NCBI RefSeq assembly: GCF_031456495.1
Contig: NZ_JAVDUW010000001.1
Coordinates: forward strand, 496,001-560,000
Reading direction: 5' to 3'
Length of the DNA: 64,000 bases
Origin: Pedococcus sp031456495
Lineage (GTDB): Bacteria; Actinomycetota; Actinomycetes; Actinomycetales; Dermatophilaceae
The position numbers and the translations under genes are program-made. Shown in pieces: positions 46,517-54,851 of the stretch (the first letter of the stretch is position 1; every line of letters begins with the position of its first letter). The notes beneath the pieces are model-generated. The model was not told the origin of the DNA. It searched no databases and worked only from the letters and a program-made list of their open reading frames with translations.

Positions 46517-47382
46517 CGCAGCACCCGCTCGTCCTCGGGGAGGCGCCCGATGTGGAGCATGAGCCGGTAGGCCACGAGGGTCACCGCCGCGCCCGCGGCC
46601 AGGACCAGCGCACCGGTGGTGGTGCTGTAGGCCGAGATCGACTCGGGTCGGGTCGCCAGCATGGCGAGGACCACCCACGGCGCGGCGACCGCGAGCCGGG
46701 CGGCGTTGACCGTCCAGCCCTGTCGCGTCTCCAGCTCGGCGCGGGTGCGTGCGTCCTCGCGCAGGAAGGTCGACAGGGTCCGCAGCAGGCGACCGAGGTC
46801 GCTGCCACCGACCTCCCGGGCAATGCGCAGGGACTCCACCAGCCGGTCCCCGACCGGGTCGCTGAGGCGCTCCTTGAGCCGGTCCAGGCAGTCCTGGAAG
46901 CGGCCGGTCGTGCGGTAGTCCTCCGCGAACGCGGCGAAGGCGGGCCGCAGCTCCTCCGGTCCGCGCCGCCCGAGCTGCCCCAGCGCCTCGGGCAGGGCGA
47001 GCCCCGCCCGTAGGCCCGAGGCGATGTTGTCGACGGCGTCGGGCCACAGGTCGCGCAGGCTCGCGCGGCGGCGCCGGGCCCGCGAGCGCACGAGGGCGAG
47101 CGGCGCATACCCCGCCATCAGGGCGAAGCACAGCGCGACCGGCGCCACCGAGGTCGTCGCGAGCACGAGCAGCAGGACGACGGCGAACGCCACGGCGCAC
47201 CCCGTCACGAGGCTGCGCGGGCCCACCGACTCGTACCCCGCCTGCACCAGCTCGTCCCTCAGCCTGTCACCCAGCGTCGTGCGTCGCGGACCGGGTCGCA
47301 CCGGCTCGGACGGCACCCACATCGACCACCACACGCAGAACAGGCCGCACCCGAGCAGCAGGCCGACGAGGATCCCGGTCAC
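46513..47382 (-). CDS. tadB: TadB, type II secretion system F family
   Basis: 289 residues from the GTG at 47382, one base after the tadA stop. TM helices near 1-20, 55-100 and at the C-terminus; F-domain signature RRRRASLRDLWPDAVDNIASGLRAGLALPEALGQLG and REVGGSDLGRLLRTLSTFLREDARTRAELETRQGWTVNAARLAV. Inner-membrane platform of the Flp pilus machine. Intact, but lying between the disrupted tadA and tadC. Confidence 0.88.
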   Translation of the reverse strand: MTGILVGLLLGCGLFCVWWSMWVPSEPVRPGPRRTTLGDRLRDELVQAGYESVGPRSLVTGCAVAFAVVLLLVLATTSVAPVALCFALMAGYAPLALVRSRARRRRASLRDLWPDAVDNIASGLRAGLALPEALGQLGRRGPEELRPAFAAFAEDYRTTGRFQDCLDRLKERLSDPVGDRLVESLRIAREVGGSDLGRLLRTLSTFLREDARTRAELETRQGWTVNAARLAVAAPWVVLAMLATRPESISAYSTTTGALVLAAGAAVTLVAYRLMLHIGRLPEDERVLR

Positions 47383-47383
47383 G

Positions 47384-47788
47384 TCAGTCCCTCCCCAGCA
47401 GGGCGGCCACGTCGTAGCCGGCACGCCGGAACCGCTCGGGGTGCGGCGGGAAGCCGTCGGCCCTGCGCAGCACGCCGTCGCGCTGGGTGAAGATGTCCGC
47501 CGTCTCGACGACGTCGCCCTCGACCCGACCCGGGACCGCCACCACCTCACGGACCCGGCGCACGCCGTCGTGCTCGAGCGCCACGTGGACGACGAGGTCG
47601 ATCGAGCCCGCCACCGTGGGGACCACGAACCGGCTGCCGACGTTCTCCCCCGCCAGCAGCGGCAGCGTGCACATCTTGGTGATGGCCTCGCGAGCGCTGT
47701 TGGCGTGGATCGTGCACATGCCGGGCAGCCCGCTGTTGAGGGCGATGAGCAGGTCGAGGCTCTCGGCCTGGCGCACCTCGCCGACGAT
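47384..47788 (-). pseudogene. tadA: tadA, 3' end (separated from its 5' part by element 2)
   Basis: Encodes IVGEVRQAESLDLLIALNSGLPGMCTIHANSAREAITKMCTLPLLAGENVG..., the Walker B end, His-box (THAN equivalent IHANS) and C-terminal part of the TadA/CpaF ATPase. The first codons ATC GTC (GACGAT on plus, 47783-47788) are the core shared with 56233-56238. It has no start of its own; it follows in frame only when the element is removed. Confidence 0.92.
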
Positions 47789-47800
47789 CATACGTTTACA
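47783..47800. other. attL of element 2
   Basis: Core GACGAT (47783-47788) repeated at 56233-56238. The element-side arm reads catacgtttacacg. TTTACA at 47795-47800 is a possible -35 box for the integrase gene, with its ATG at 47831. Confidence 0.75.
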
Positions 47801-47830
47801 CGACATACCCCTAAGAGATACCGTCCACCC

Positions 47831-49297
47831 ATGGCGCGAAAAGGCGGCGGGAGCCGCCGGGTGATCGGCATGGTGCGTGTTTCCAAGGTCGGGTCGCGAG
47901 GGGACGAACTCCTGTCGCCCGATATGCAGAGAACGGCTGTCAGCGACTACTGCTCGATGCGCGGCTACGAGGTCACTGACTGGGTGGAAGCCCTGGACGA
48001 GTCGGCCTCGCAGGCGCGCTCTCGTTGGTGGGCCCGTCTGGACGAAGCGGTCGAGCGCGTGGAACGCGGGGAGGCCGACGGGATCGTGGTGTGGAAGTAC
48101 AGCCGAGCGGCACGACACCGCCGTCGGTGGGCCATCGCGCTGGACCGCGTGGAGACGGCTGGCGGGGTGCTGGAGTCGGCAACCGAGCAGTTGGACACCA
48201 CGACCTCGACCGGCCGCCTGGGGCGGGGCATGCTCGCGGAGGTGGCCGCTTGGGAGGCTGAGCAGAAGGGCGACGTGTGGAGGGAGGTGCACCGAAGCCG
48301 GATCGCCCGTGGCCTGCCTGCCAGCGGCCAGCGCCGCCTCGGATACGCCAAAAGCGGGGGCCGGTATGAGCCGCACCCGGTGGAGGCGCCAGTTGTCCGG
48401 CTCATGTATGAGCGCTACGCCTACCATGGCGACCGTCCGGCCCAGCTACGCGAACTCCTCCGCAAGAGCACCGGTATCGAACGCACGGAGCATGGGGTTC
48501 AGGCGATGCTCGACTCGGGTTTCGCTGCCGGACTGCTGCGGATGAGGACGACCGGCGAGGAACGACCGGGGGCTCACGATCCGATCATCAGCGACCAGCT
48601 TTGGGCTGACTACAAGCGGGCTCGCCATGCTGGCCGGCAGCAGTCATTGACGTACCGGCGGGGGGCTCAACCCCTGACGGGCATCATCAAGTGCGCCTGC
48701 GGCGCAGGCATGACGGCTGGAGTGGCTGGTTCGGGCGCCCGCACGTTCAAGTGCATTCGCCGCAAGACGTACGGGGCGGCCGCATGTCCGGAAGGTGCTG
48801 GGGCTGCCGAGGCGCGCGTCTTCGCGGCCGTGAAGGCCTTCCTTGCCACCGTCGCGGAGGAGGTGGATTCAAAGGCCCAGGCACTGGCTCAGGACAACCG
48901 GAGACGGGATTCGGTGCGACACCGTCGGCGGCGAGCCGAGGCTCGGGTGGCACGACTGGAGGCTGAGCTCGACAGGCTATTCGCCCAGCACGCCAGTCGG
49001 GAGATGACGCCAGCCTTGCGGCGTGCGTTCGACCGGAGCGCTGCCCGTCTGGAGGCGGAGCTGCTGGAGGCGCAGAAGGAAGCGAGCGCCATTGTGGTCC
49101 CGGGGCCACTGCCTGGGCCGGAGGTGCCCCGAACACTGCTCGGGTCTTGGGATGAGCTGGTGGCGGGGGACCCCCGCGGCCTCCGGGACGTGCTCGCAGC
49201 CCTCATCGGACGGGTGGAAGTCTCCCGTGACCGCGATGGCGGCCGTCTCAGCCGAATCGTTGTTACGCCACGCTGGGAGATGCCGGAGCCGGGCTGA
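47831..49297 (+). CDS. int: Large serine recombinase (integrase) of element 2
   Basis: 488 residues. Resolvase domain with nucleophile Ser18 (IGMVRVSK), GEADGIVVWKYSRAARHRR and TGRLGRGMLAEVAAWEAEQ. Recombinase domain near 165-270 (RRLGYAKSGGRYEPHPVEAPVVRLMYERYA). Zinc ribbon CACGAGM...FKCIRRKTYGAAAC, then coiled coil (ARVARLEAELDRLFAQHASREMTPALRRAFDRSAARLEAEL). It differs clearly from the element 1 integrase, in line with its different target. The ATG at 47831 has no SD; leaderless translation is likely. Confidence 0.93.
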   Translation: MARKGGGSRRVIGMVRVSKVGSRGDELLSPDMQRTAVSDYCSMRGYEVTDWVEALDESASQARSRWWARLDEAVERVERGEADGIVVWKYSRAARHRRRWAIALDRVETAGGVLESATEQLDTTTSTGRLGRGMLAEVAAWEAEQKGDVWREVHRSRIARGLPASGQRRLGYAKSGGRYEPHPVEAPVVRLMYERYAYHGDRPAQLRELLRKSTGIERTEHGVQAMLDSGFAAGLLRMRTTGEERPGAHDPIISDQLWADYKRARHAGRQQSLTYRRGAQPLTGIIKCACGAGMTAGVAGSGARTFKCIRRKTYGAAACPEGAGAAEARVFAAVKAFLATVAEEVDSKAQALAQDNRRRDSVRHRRRRAEARVARLEAELDRLFAQHASREMTPALRRAFDRSAARLEAELLEAQKEASAIVVPGPLPGPEVPRTLLGSWDELVAGDPRGLRDVLAALIGRVEVSRDRDGGRLSRIVVTPRWEMPEPG

Positions 49298-49370
49298 GCC
49301 ATTCAGCACGAGGGAAGACGTGAGCACCTGACAACCGCAACCCGGAGTGTGCACGCACCAGCGGAGCCTC

Positions 49371-50183
49371 TCAATCGCTCGCTGGTTGCCTGAACGGACC
49401 GGGGCCGAACTCTCTTCGCAATGCAGCCAGCACGTCCCCGAATGTGGAACGAACGTGTCCATGGGGGTAGCGGATCTGCTGGATCCCCGCCACGTTCGAG
49501 AAGGGCTCTACGCCTTCCTCCACAAGCATGATCGCGCGTGTCCAGCCCAACCGGCCCTGGAACAGCCCGGTCTCGTGGACAACATTCTCTCGCGGTCGGA
49601 GTTGTCCGTCCGACATCTCGTCCTCCGCAGTGAGGACGAGAACCGCGAAGGCTGCCCGCTGAAGCATGGTGTCGAGTACGTCGCGCACCGCATGGCCTGT
49701 TCGGGCCCCCGTCTCATACGCCTCAACTGCGTAGAGATGCTGCTCGTGCAAGTGATCCTTCAGGTCCCGCCAATCAGGCGCTCTGCCATGACCGATGAAG
49801 ACCCTCGGGGCTTCTGGTAGCGCGGCAGGTGCAGGTGGGGGCTCTGGCGTGGTCGATTCGTCGCGGTGTCGCTCAAAAACCGCGAAAGTCTGTTCGATCG
49901 CCGCCCGCGATGAGGCCGTCACCGTGACTTCGGTGTAGTAGCCCAAGTGATAGAAGATCGAAAGGCCCAGCGGAGACTTTGACCTCTGGTGCGCGGCGTG
50001 GACACATGGCTTCCGGTATTGAGCGTAGAACTCGGAGGGATCTTCGAAGGTCCACTCCTCATGGCCGCTTATCGCCACTGTCGAAGTGCCCGGCGCCGGT
50101 GACGGTAGACCCAGCAGCCGCTCAGCCTCCTCGATAACCTCGGGCGCAAACTTGGCCCTGGGGTATTTGACCTTCTTCTGCAC
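49371..50183 (-). CDS. TIR (Cap12/Pycsar-effector type) protein
   Basis: 270 residues. The C-terminal 140 residues are the predicted nucleotide-binding TIR domain: PRVFIGHGRAPDWRDLKDHL, FAVLVLTAEDEMSDGQLRPRENVVHETGLFQGRLGWTRAIML, VEPFSNVAGIQQIRYP. The Glu in VVHETGLFQG is the candidate catalytic residue for NAD hydrolysis. The N-terminal 120 residues (EEWTFEDPSEFYAQYRKPCVHAAHQ...) may be a sensor domain. Cap12-type TIRs are effectors in CBASS/Pycsar anti-phage systems. No cyclase gene is adjacent, so it is either solitary or a different system. Confidence 0.85.
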   Translation of the reverse strand: MQKKVKYPRAKFAPEVIEEAERLLGLPSPAPGTSTVAISGHEEWTFEDPSEFYAQYRKPCVHAAHQRSKSPLGLSIFYHLGYYTEVTVTASSRAAIEQTFAVFERHRDESTTPEPPPAPAALPEAPRVFIGHGRAPDWRDLKDHLHEQHLYAVEAYETGARTGHAVRDVLDTMLQRAAFAVLVLTAEDEMSDGQLRPRENVVHETGLFQGRLGWTRAIMLVEEGVEPFSNVAGIQQIRYPHGHVRSTFGDVLAALRREFGPGPFRQPASD

Positions 50184-50263
50184 GGCCTGACCCTATCGGC
50201 CATACCCGACCGGAGCGGGTGAAACGGGAGCGCAAGGAGCACTTCAACCCTTACCGTCAGGGC

Positions 50264-50557
50264 ATGGGGATCCGCACGATTGGCTCCGTCCTCGCCTGCG
50301 CGGGGCTCCTAGGGGCTTGTGCCCCGGAGTCTCCATCCGCATCACCAACGACGCCGCCGACAGGGATGACGCGCCCGTCAAGCTGCGATGACATCGACAA
50401 GCAACTCGCTCCCCTTGTTACCTCGACGGTCGACTGGATGGGGCAGACGACAGGGCCGCGCGCGGCGGACGTGCGGATCGCCGCCCGCGTCGTTGTTGAT
50501 CATCCCGAGTGCTATGACGCGACCACCGTCGCTCGCGCTCAGGAGTACCTCGGCTAG
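50264..50557 (+). CDS. Small lipoprotein (97 aa)
   Basis: Signal peptide MGIRTIGSVLACAGLLGAC with lipobox LLGAC (Cys19), then a Pro/Ser/Thr-rich linker and a short domain with two Cys (SSCDDIDKQLAPLV...HPECYDATTVARAQEYLG). It is divergent from the TIR gene (intergenic 80 bases). The function is unknown; a surface protein on a mobile element could act in exclusion. Confidence 0.6.
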   Translation: MGIRTIGSVLACAGLLGACAPESPSASPTTPPTGMTRPSSCDDIDKQLAPLVTSTVDWMGQTTGPRAADVRIAARVVVDHPECYDATTVARAQEYLG

Positions 50558-50559
50558 GG

Positions 50560-50808
50560 CTAGAGGCCCGAGACCAGGCCCTGCGCACTCTCGGCGCACT
50601 CACGGGCGGACAACACGCTTAGGGGCGGGCTGACGCACCACGCGCCGTTGCGCCCGTCAAGCATCTTGGCCAGACACGCCAATGCCTGCTCCCACGTGAG
50701 CCAGTCCGCCGCGATAGCCAAGCCCGCCTCCGGAGCCACAACGATCGTGGCGCTCTTGGGCAGCGGTGCGAATGCCATGTGCAGCGTCTTGGGTGCCGTG
50801 GCGGTCAT
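50560..50808 (-). CDS. Hypothetical protein (82 aa)
   Basis: 82 residues; the ATG overlaps the stop of the small recombinase (ATGA), so it is translated with it. Contains SATIVVAPEAGLAIAADWLTWEQALACLAKMLDG. No family is recognised. Its stop is 3 bases from the end of the convergent lipoprotein gene. Confidence 0.5.
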   Translation of the reverse strand: MTATAPKTLHMAFAPLPKSATIVVAPEAGLAIAADWLTWEQALACLAKMLDGRNGAWCVSPPLSVLSARECAESAQGLVSGL

Positions 50809-51515
50809 GCTCTCGCGCCCCCGTCTTGCATAGCGGCCGCCCTGTCAGCGGAGAGGTAGACGGCCCGGACCGTAGCTGGAGCCCATGCACGTCCACCTCG
50901 GGCGGTGGGCACGGCGTCGGCGTTCAGGCTCGCTGCGATGGCGGTCCAGCCGGAGCCGGCTTCCCTCTCCGCAACTATTCGCGAGCGCACGGCCTCGGGC
51001 AGGGTGAAGGGTCGCCCCATGTGTGCGCCGTTGCTGCGCCGCTTGGCCATGGCCTCGCGGGTGCGCTGTCCGATCAGCTCGCGTTCGAACTGCGCGACGG
51101 AGGCCAGGACGTGCGTCATGAGGGTGGACGCTGGGGAGGTCGTGTCGAGGAAGCCGTCTAGGAGGGCCACGTGCCACCCCTGCCCCTTCGCCGTCTCCGC
51201 AAGCACCGCCACGTCCCGCACCGATCGGGAGACGCGGTCGGTGCGCACGGCCAGGAGCACGTCGGCCTCTCCGCGGTCTAGACGGCCCAGTGCGTCGGCC
51301 ATGCCCGGCCGGTCAAGCGACTTCGCGGAGACGCCTTCGTCGGCGATCACCTCAACGTCCCAGCCGCGTCTCGCGGCCTCCGCTCGGAGAGCGTCCTCCT
51401 GGGCGCCGAGCGATTCGCCCTCGGTCGCCTGCTCCTCCGTGGAGACACGCACATAGGCCAGGGCAAGGGGACGCTCTCGGCGGGCTCGCGCGGCGCGGCG
51501 CATGCGGTTCGTCAT
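50805..51515 (-). CDS. Small serine recombinase (resolvase/invertase type)
   Basis: 236 residues. YVRVSTEEQ with nucleophile Ser25, DVLLAVRTDRVSRSVRDVA, STLMTHVLASVAQFERELIGQRTREAMAKRRSNGAHMGRPFTLPEAVRSRI and a C-terminal HTH-like part (AGSGWTAIAASLNADAVPTARGGRAWAPATVRAVY). It is a small resolvase-type enzyme, distinct from the large integrase. A palindrome lies directly upstream of its start. It could resolve multimers or be a second integration enzyme. Confidence 0.88.
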   Translation of the reverse strand: MTNRMRRAARARRERPLALAYVRVSTEEQATEGESLGAQEDALRAEAARRGWDVEVIADEGVSAKSLDRPGMADALGRLDRGEADVLLAVRTDRVSRSVRDVAVLAETAKGQGWHVALLDGFLDTTSPASTLMTHVLASVAQFERELIGQRTREAMAKRRSNGAHMGRPFTLPEAVRSRIVAEREAGSGWTAIAASLNADAVPTARGGRAWAPATVRAVYLSADRAAAMQDGGARA

Positions 51516-51524
51516 GCGCCCACT

Positions 51525-51548
51525 TTAACTAACCGACCCCTTAGTTAA
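51525..51548. promoter_or_regulatory. AT-rich inverted repeat upstream of the small recombinase
   Basis: TTAACTAA (51525-51532), 8-base spacer CCGACCCC, TTAGTTAA (51541-51548); the arms extend to ACTTTAACTAA/TTAGTTAAAAGT with one indel. Strikingly AT-rich against its surroundings. It could be an operator or the recombination (res) site of the adjacent enzyme. Confidence 0.65.
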
Positions 51549-51568
51549 AAGTAGTTAGCTCATATTGC

Positions 51569-51745
51569 TCACAACGGCCCTGCCGAGTCGCCCGTGGCAC
51601 CGTTGGCGACCGCTTCAAATGCGGTTGCAGCGCCTAGGAGGAACAGGCGCTCGGCTTGTGTCGAGTCCAGGGCCTCGACCATGCCTCTTAGGGAAGCCGC
51701 GGCCTCCGCGGCGTGTTGACCGCCCAGCGCTCGACTCTCGTCCAT
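51569..51745 (-). CDS. Hypothetical small protein (58 aa)
   Basis: 58 residues starting MDESRALGGQHAAEAAASLRGMVEALDSTQAERLFLLGAATAFEAVANG. It starts 26 bases after the stop of the membrane protein gene. The helical, Ala-rich sequence has no known domain. Confidence 0.4.
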   Translation of the reverse strand: MDESRALGGQHAAEAAASLRGMVEALDSTQAERLFLLGAATAFEAVANGATGDSAGPL

Positions 51746-51770
51746 GCGGCCAACGATGCCACGGGCAGGC

Positions 51771-52547
51771 TCATTTGAGCATCGCGTTCGCAAAGGCGCC
51801 GAGCAGGGCAGCCACCGGTCCGACCACCGCGGCGGTCTTCCAAAAGACCTTCGTATTCTCCTTGCTGTTGCGACGCCGCGCCCGCACCTCCTCGCGCGGA
51901 TCCAGGTCCAACCAATCCAGGGGGGTGTGCCTGTCGCCCCACCGGTACAGCCAGCGTCCTTGTGCGCCGGCCCTCGCCAGCAGCAGGGCGATGCCAAGAC
52001 CGAGGACCGCCAGCCGCAGATCGTGCACCCACCAGGCGAACCAGCCCGCGGCCGCGACAGCCGCCATGCCCCACACGACGCGCTCGATCAGCTCCCAGCC
52101 AGCATGGCTAGGCCACATGCGTGGCGTGGCCACCAGCACTCGATCCACGTTCCCGTAAACCTTCTGGGCCTCGGCGCTGTTGTAGAAGTCATCAGCGAGG
52201 TGGCGCTGCATCATCGCCCCTCTTCCGGTGATCATCACGGACAACTCCCAGCCGTCGTCCCGAGTGGCAACCAAGGTCACGAGTTGCTGGTGCACGGAAG
52301 ACTGAGCGAACAGATCGTCCAAGGAGTCGCGAACATGCGTGCTGTCACCAACCGGAGGTGCGGCGATGGACCCAGACCTGATGACGACCCGGGCGAACGG
52401 CACGACGTTCATCCACTGCTCGATGTTCCTGAGGTCATCCGCCGAAACACGTCGACGCTCATACGAGGCGAGCATGTTGTCTCTCTCGGTGCCGTAGGTG
52501 ACCCGCGGACCGAACAGCCAGTCTTGTCTTTCCAGCCACGCCCACAT
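51771..52547 (-). CDS. Membrane protein of unknown function (258 aa)
   Basis: An N-terminal soluble part (1-150, with DRVLVATPRMWPSHAGW) is followed by TM helices (VVWGMAAVAAAGWFAWWV; LRLAVLGLGIALLLARAGA) and a basic loop, ending in a C-terminal hydrophobic helix (FWKTAAVVGPVAALLGAFANAML). No family is recognised. It lies between the recombinase cassette and the HTH/coiled-coil cluster. Confidence 0.55.
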   Translation of the reverse strand: MWAWLERQDWLFGPRVTYGTERDNMLASYERRRVSADDLRNIEQWMNVVPFARVVIRSGSIAAPPVGDSTHVRDSLDDLFAQSSVHQQLVTLVATRDDGWELSVMITGRGAMMQRHLADDFYNSAEAQKVYGNVDRVLVATPRMWPSHAGWELIERVVWGMAAVAAAGWFAWWVHDLRLAVLGLGIALLLARAGAQGRWLYRWGDRHTPLDWLDLDPREEVRARRRNSKENTKVFWKTAAVVGPVAALLGAFANAMLK

Positions 52548-52740
52548 GGCGATGCCCTCCCCTGCTTGAGCTAGACCAACCCTCGGAGTCTCCCAGTCAT
52601 CACGGCATGGGTCCGCACGTTGGAAGAATGACGGGGCCCCGCCCCCTCAGGCCTCGGAAGGCCGCTAGCCGTGTCAGGAGCCCGATTTAAGCATCCGGCG
52701 GCCGGTGCCAGCGCCCAACGCGCGCGAGGCGCCAGAAACG

Positions 52741-53226
52741 CTAGGAATCCCGCCGGTCTGGTGTCTCGGACACGGCGAGGGGAAGGCCTCGGACCGCCAG
52801 CAGGGCCAGCAGCTCGGCCTTGGCGTCTACGTGCAGCGGCGCACCCGCTAGGCCAGTGACCTCCTGGCGGAGGCGGTCCTTGCGGCCCCACCGCTCGGGG
52901 TACCTGCGTTCCAGCCACCATGCAGCGGCTTTCCACGACCCCTGGCCTGCCGTGTAGACCCCCGCAGCCGTTTCCGCCTCCGCCTGCGCCTGAGTCGTCC
53001 GGACGGCGTCGTGAAACGCCGCATACGGCGCGTCCGCCTCCTCGAGCGCGCGGCCCTCCGCATCCCTTGAGGCATCGCGACCACGGGCCATCCACGCCCG
53101 GTATGTGGAGCCGGAGATGCCGCTGGCTCGCGCAGCGACTGCGCCGTAAACGCCGGAGCCGATGAGCTCCACAATGCGGTCGGCCCGCTCCGGTGTGAGC
53201 TTGCTGGGGCGGCCTCGCGTGGTCAT
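52741..53226 (-). CDS. HTH protein (terminase-small-subunit-like) (161 aa)
   Basis: MTTRGRPSKLTPERADRIVELIGSGVYGAVAARASGISGSTYRAWMARG is a homeodomain-like HTH as in phage small terminases, followed by a helical segment (APYAAFHDAVRTTQAQAEAETAAGVYTAGQGSWKAAAWWLERRYPERWGRK), a pattern also seen in small terminases. No large terminase is present. The ATG overlaps the stop of the next gene (ATGA). Confidence 0.65.
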   Translation of the reverse strand: MTTRGRPSKLTPERADRIVELIGSGVYGAVAARASGISGSTYRAWMARGRDASRDAEGRALEEADAPYAAFHDAVRTTQAQAEAETAAGVYTAGQGSWKAAAWWLERRYPERWGRKDRLRQEVTGLAGAPLHVDAKAELLALLAVRGLPLAVSETPDRRDS

Positions 53227-53876
53227 CGCAGCTCCGGCCGTGCGGCGCGGACGGCCTCCACCATGGCGTTGAGCATGGCGGGTGCGGTGTGCCCAGGTGG
53301 CACACGCCAGCCGCGGGTGAGGGTCTCGCTTCCGCGGAGGGCCCTGTCGAGCGTTTGCTCCAACGGGTCGGCGGCGAGTGCCGGTCCGCCTGAGAGGGCG
53401 CGGGCCCTTTCTGTTGCACCGGTCGCGGCGTCTTTCGCCGCGCGGAGGGCGGCGAAGTCGCCGCGTTGGGCTTCGACCATGTCGGCCAGCGCGTCGACGC
53501 GCGCCTCGACAGACTGACGGACGGCGTTCAACAGCTTCACGTACTGCGAAACGGCGGCCCGGGCCTCCTCCCTTGCCTCCTTGGCTGCCAGCTCTGCTCG
53601 GCGTCGTGCGACGACGGCGCGCAGCTCGGCCAGCCAAACCTCCGCCATCTGGAGGTCGGCTTCGGCGTCTCTCAGCTCCGCCCGGTGGCGGCGCATCGCC
53701 TTGGACGCGTCCATAGCGGCCGTTGGGTCTCCGCCCTTGGCCGCGGCCTCATGCAGCGCGGTGGCGTCGGACAGGGCGGTCGCGGCTTCATCGCGGGCTG
53801 TGGTGAGGGCGGCGATGTGCGCGACGAGGTTGGCCTCCCGGGCGGTCTCTTCGGGGGTGAGAAGTGTCGTGGTCAT
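53223..53876 (-). CDS. Coiled-coil hypothetical protein (217 aa)
   Basis: 217 residues, almost entirely helical and Ala/Glu/Arg-rich (REANLVAHIAALTTARDEAATALSDATALHEAAAKGGD; DLQMAEVWLAELRAVVARRRAELAAKEAREEARAAV). The end contains ALRGSETLTRGWRVPPGHTAPAML. It overlaps the HTH gene and follows the next gene by one base. No named family. Confidence 0.55.
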   Translation of the reverse strand: MTTTLLTPEETAREANLVAHIAALTTARDEAATALSDATALHEAAAKGGDPTAAMDASKAMRRHRAELRDAEADLQMAEVWLAELRAVVARRRAELAAKEAREEARAAVSQYVKLLNAVRQSVEARVDALADMVEAQRGDFAALRAAKDAATGATERARALSGGPALAADPLEQTLDRALRGSETLTRGWRVPPGHTAPAMLNAMVEAVRAARPELR

Positions 53877-53877
53877 G

Positions 53878-54618
53878 TCAGCGGCCCGCCTTCATCCGGA
53901 GGTCCCGGGCAATGGCGCGATAGCCGTGAGCCAGGGTCTGGTCGTCGGCCGCGTCGGCCTTGGCTTCGTACTCGTCCGCCTGTGCAAGCAGCGAGCGCGC
54001 ATCCGTCCCGCCTGCGCGAGCACGGTCGCGCCCCACGCGGATACGCACCGGCCCACCGGCCACCGGCTGTTCCTTCAGCCGAGCCAGCTCCGTGCGCATG
54101 CCAGCCAGCTCGGCCTTGTGCGTCTCGTCCGCCTTCGTGAGGGCCGACGCGACCATGCCCTGCACCTTTGTCAGCACGGCGCGGTCCAGTGCACCCGCCG
54201 CGGAATCCGCATGCTGCGACTTCTTCGTTGCCTTCGACTTCGTGAGAGCGGAGACGGCGGCCATGAGCTGCTGTCGATCCCCTGGGGTGCGGGCCTCACG
54301 GATGAGCTGGTGAAGCGCCCTCACGGCCTTCACCGGGTCCATCGCCGTTTCCTCTCGCGCCTCCTTGGCAGCCGCGCTTGCTGCCTGCCGTTCGCGGAGG
54401 GCATGCACGCGCTTGGCGTTGTCGCGGTTCCAGTCGTCGTGGGCCCGCTCACTCGCCTCGACGGCGTCCTGGGCGCGCTCGGCGGCAGCCAGGGCCGCGT
54501 CCCGGACTTCGGGCCGGTGGTACGGGCTGTCCGGTGGGAGCTGCGAGGGGCGCTGGTCCAGGGGGTCGACCTTGCCCACGAGCCGGTCGCCGTATGCCTG
54601 TTCGGTGAAACGTGCCAT
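53878..54618 (-). CDS. Hypothetical helical protein (246 aa)
   Basis: I choose the ATG at 54618 because AAGGA lies 7 bases upstream; the ATG at 54624 is too close to it. The sequence is charged and helical (RDAALAAAERAQDAVEASERAHDDWNRDNAKRVHALRERQAASAAAKEAREE), with a distinct C-terminus (RSLLAQADEYEAKADAADDQTLAHGYRAIARDLRMKAG). No family is recognised. Confidence 0.55.
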   Translation of the reverse strand: MARFTEQAYGDRLVGKVDPLDQRPSQLPPDSPYHRPEVRDAALAAAERAQDAVEASERAHDDWNRDNAKRVHALRERQAASAAAKEAREETAMDPVKAVRALHQLIREARTPGDRQQLMAAVSALTKSKATKKSQHADSAAGALDRAVLTKVQGMVASALTKADETHKAELAGMRTELARLKEQPVAGGPVRIRVGRDRARAGGTDARSLLAQADEYEAKADAADDQTLAHGYRAIARDLRMKAGR

Positions 54619-54680
54619 GTTCATTTCCTTCTGTCGTTCGGTGATGCATCGGTGGGGTGAGCGTCGCCGCGAGACGGTGC

Positions 54681-54851
54681 TCAGGTGCCCGCAGATGCCG
54701 CCGTCTGGCTCTTATGGGCCGCAGCGGGTGTTGCCGGTGGGCGCGGGAGTCGATCGGGGCTGTGCGGGCCGCGAACGGGTGGTACTGGCGGTGAGGCCAG
54801 CTCCGTCCACGAGGTCAGTTCGTGCAGCTCCCCGTCGTGGTCGTCGGTCAC
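54681..54851 (-). CDS. Hypothetical small protein (56 aa)
   Basis: Starts at a GTG overlapping the stop of the upstream gene (GTGA), VTDDHDGELHELTSWTELASPPVPP, then Pro-rich. No domain is recognised; the overlap is the main support. Confidence 0.4.
   Translation of the reverse strand: MTDDHDGELHELTSWTELASPPVPPVRGPHSPDRLPRPPATPAAAHKSQTAASAGT

Noticed and set aside
36070..47800. tRNA or tmRNA integration sites
   Set aside because: Both cores lie in protein-coding sequence; no tRNA gene is visible in the window.
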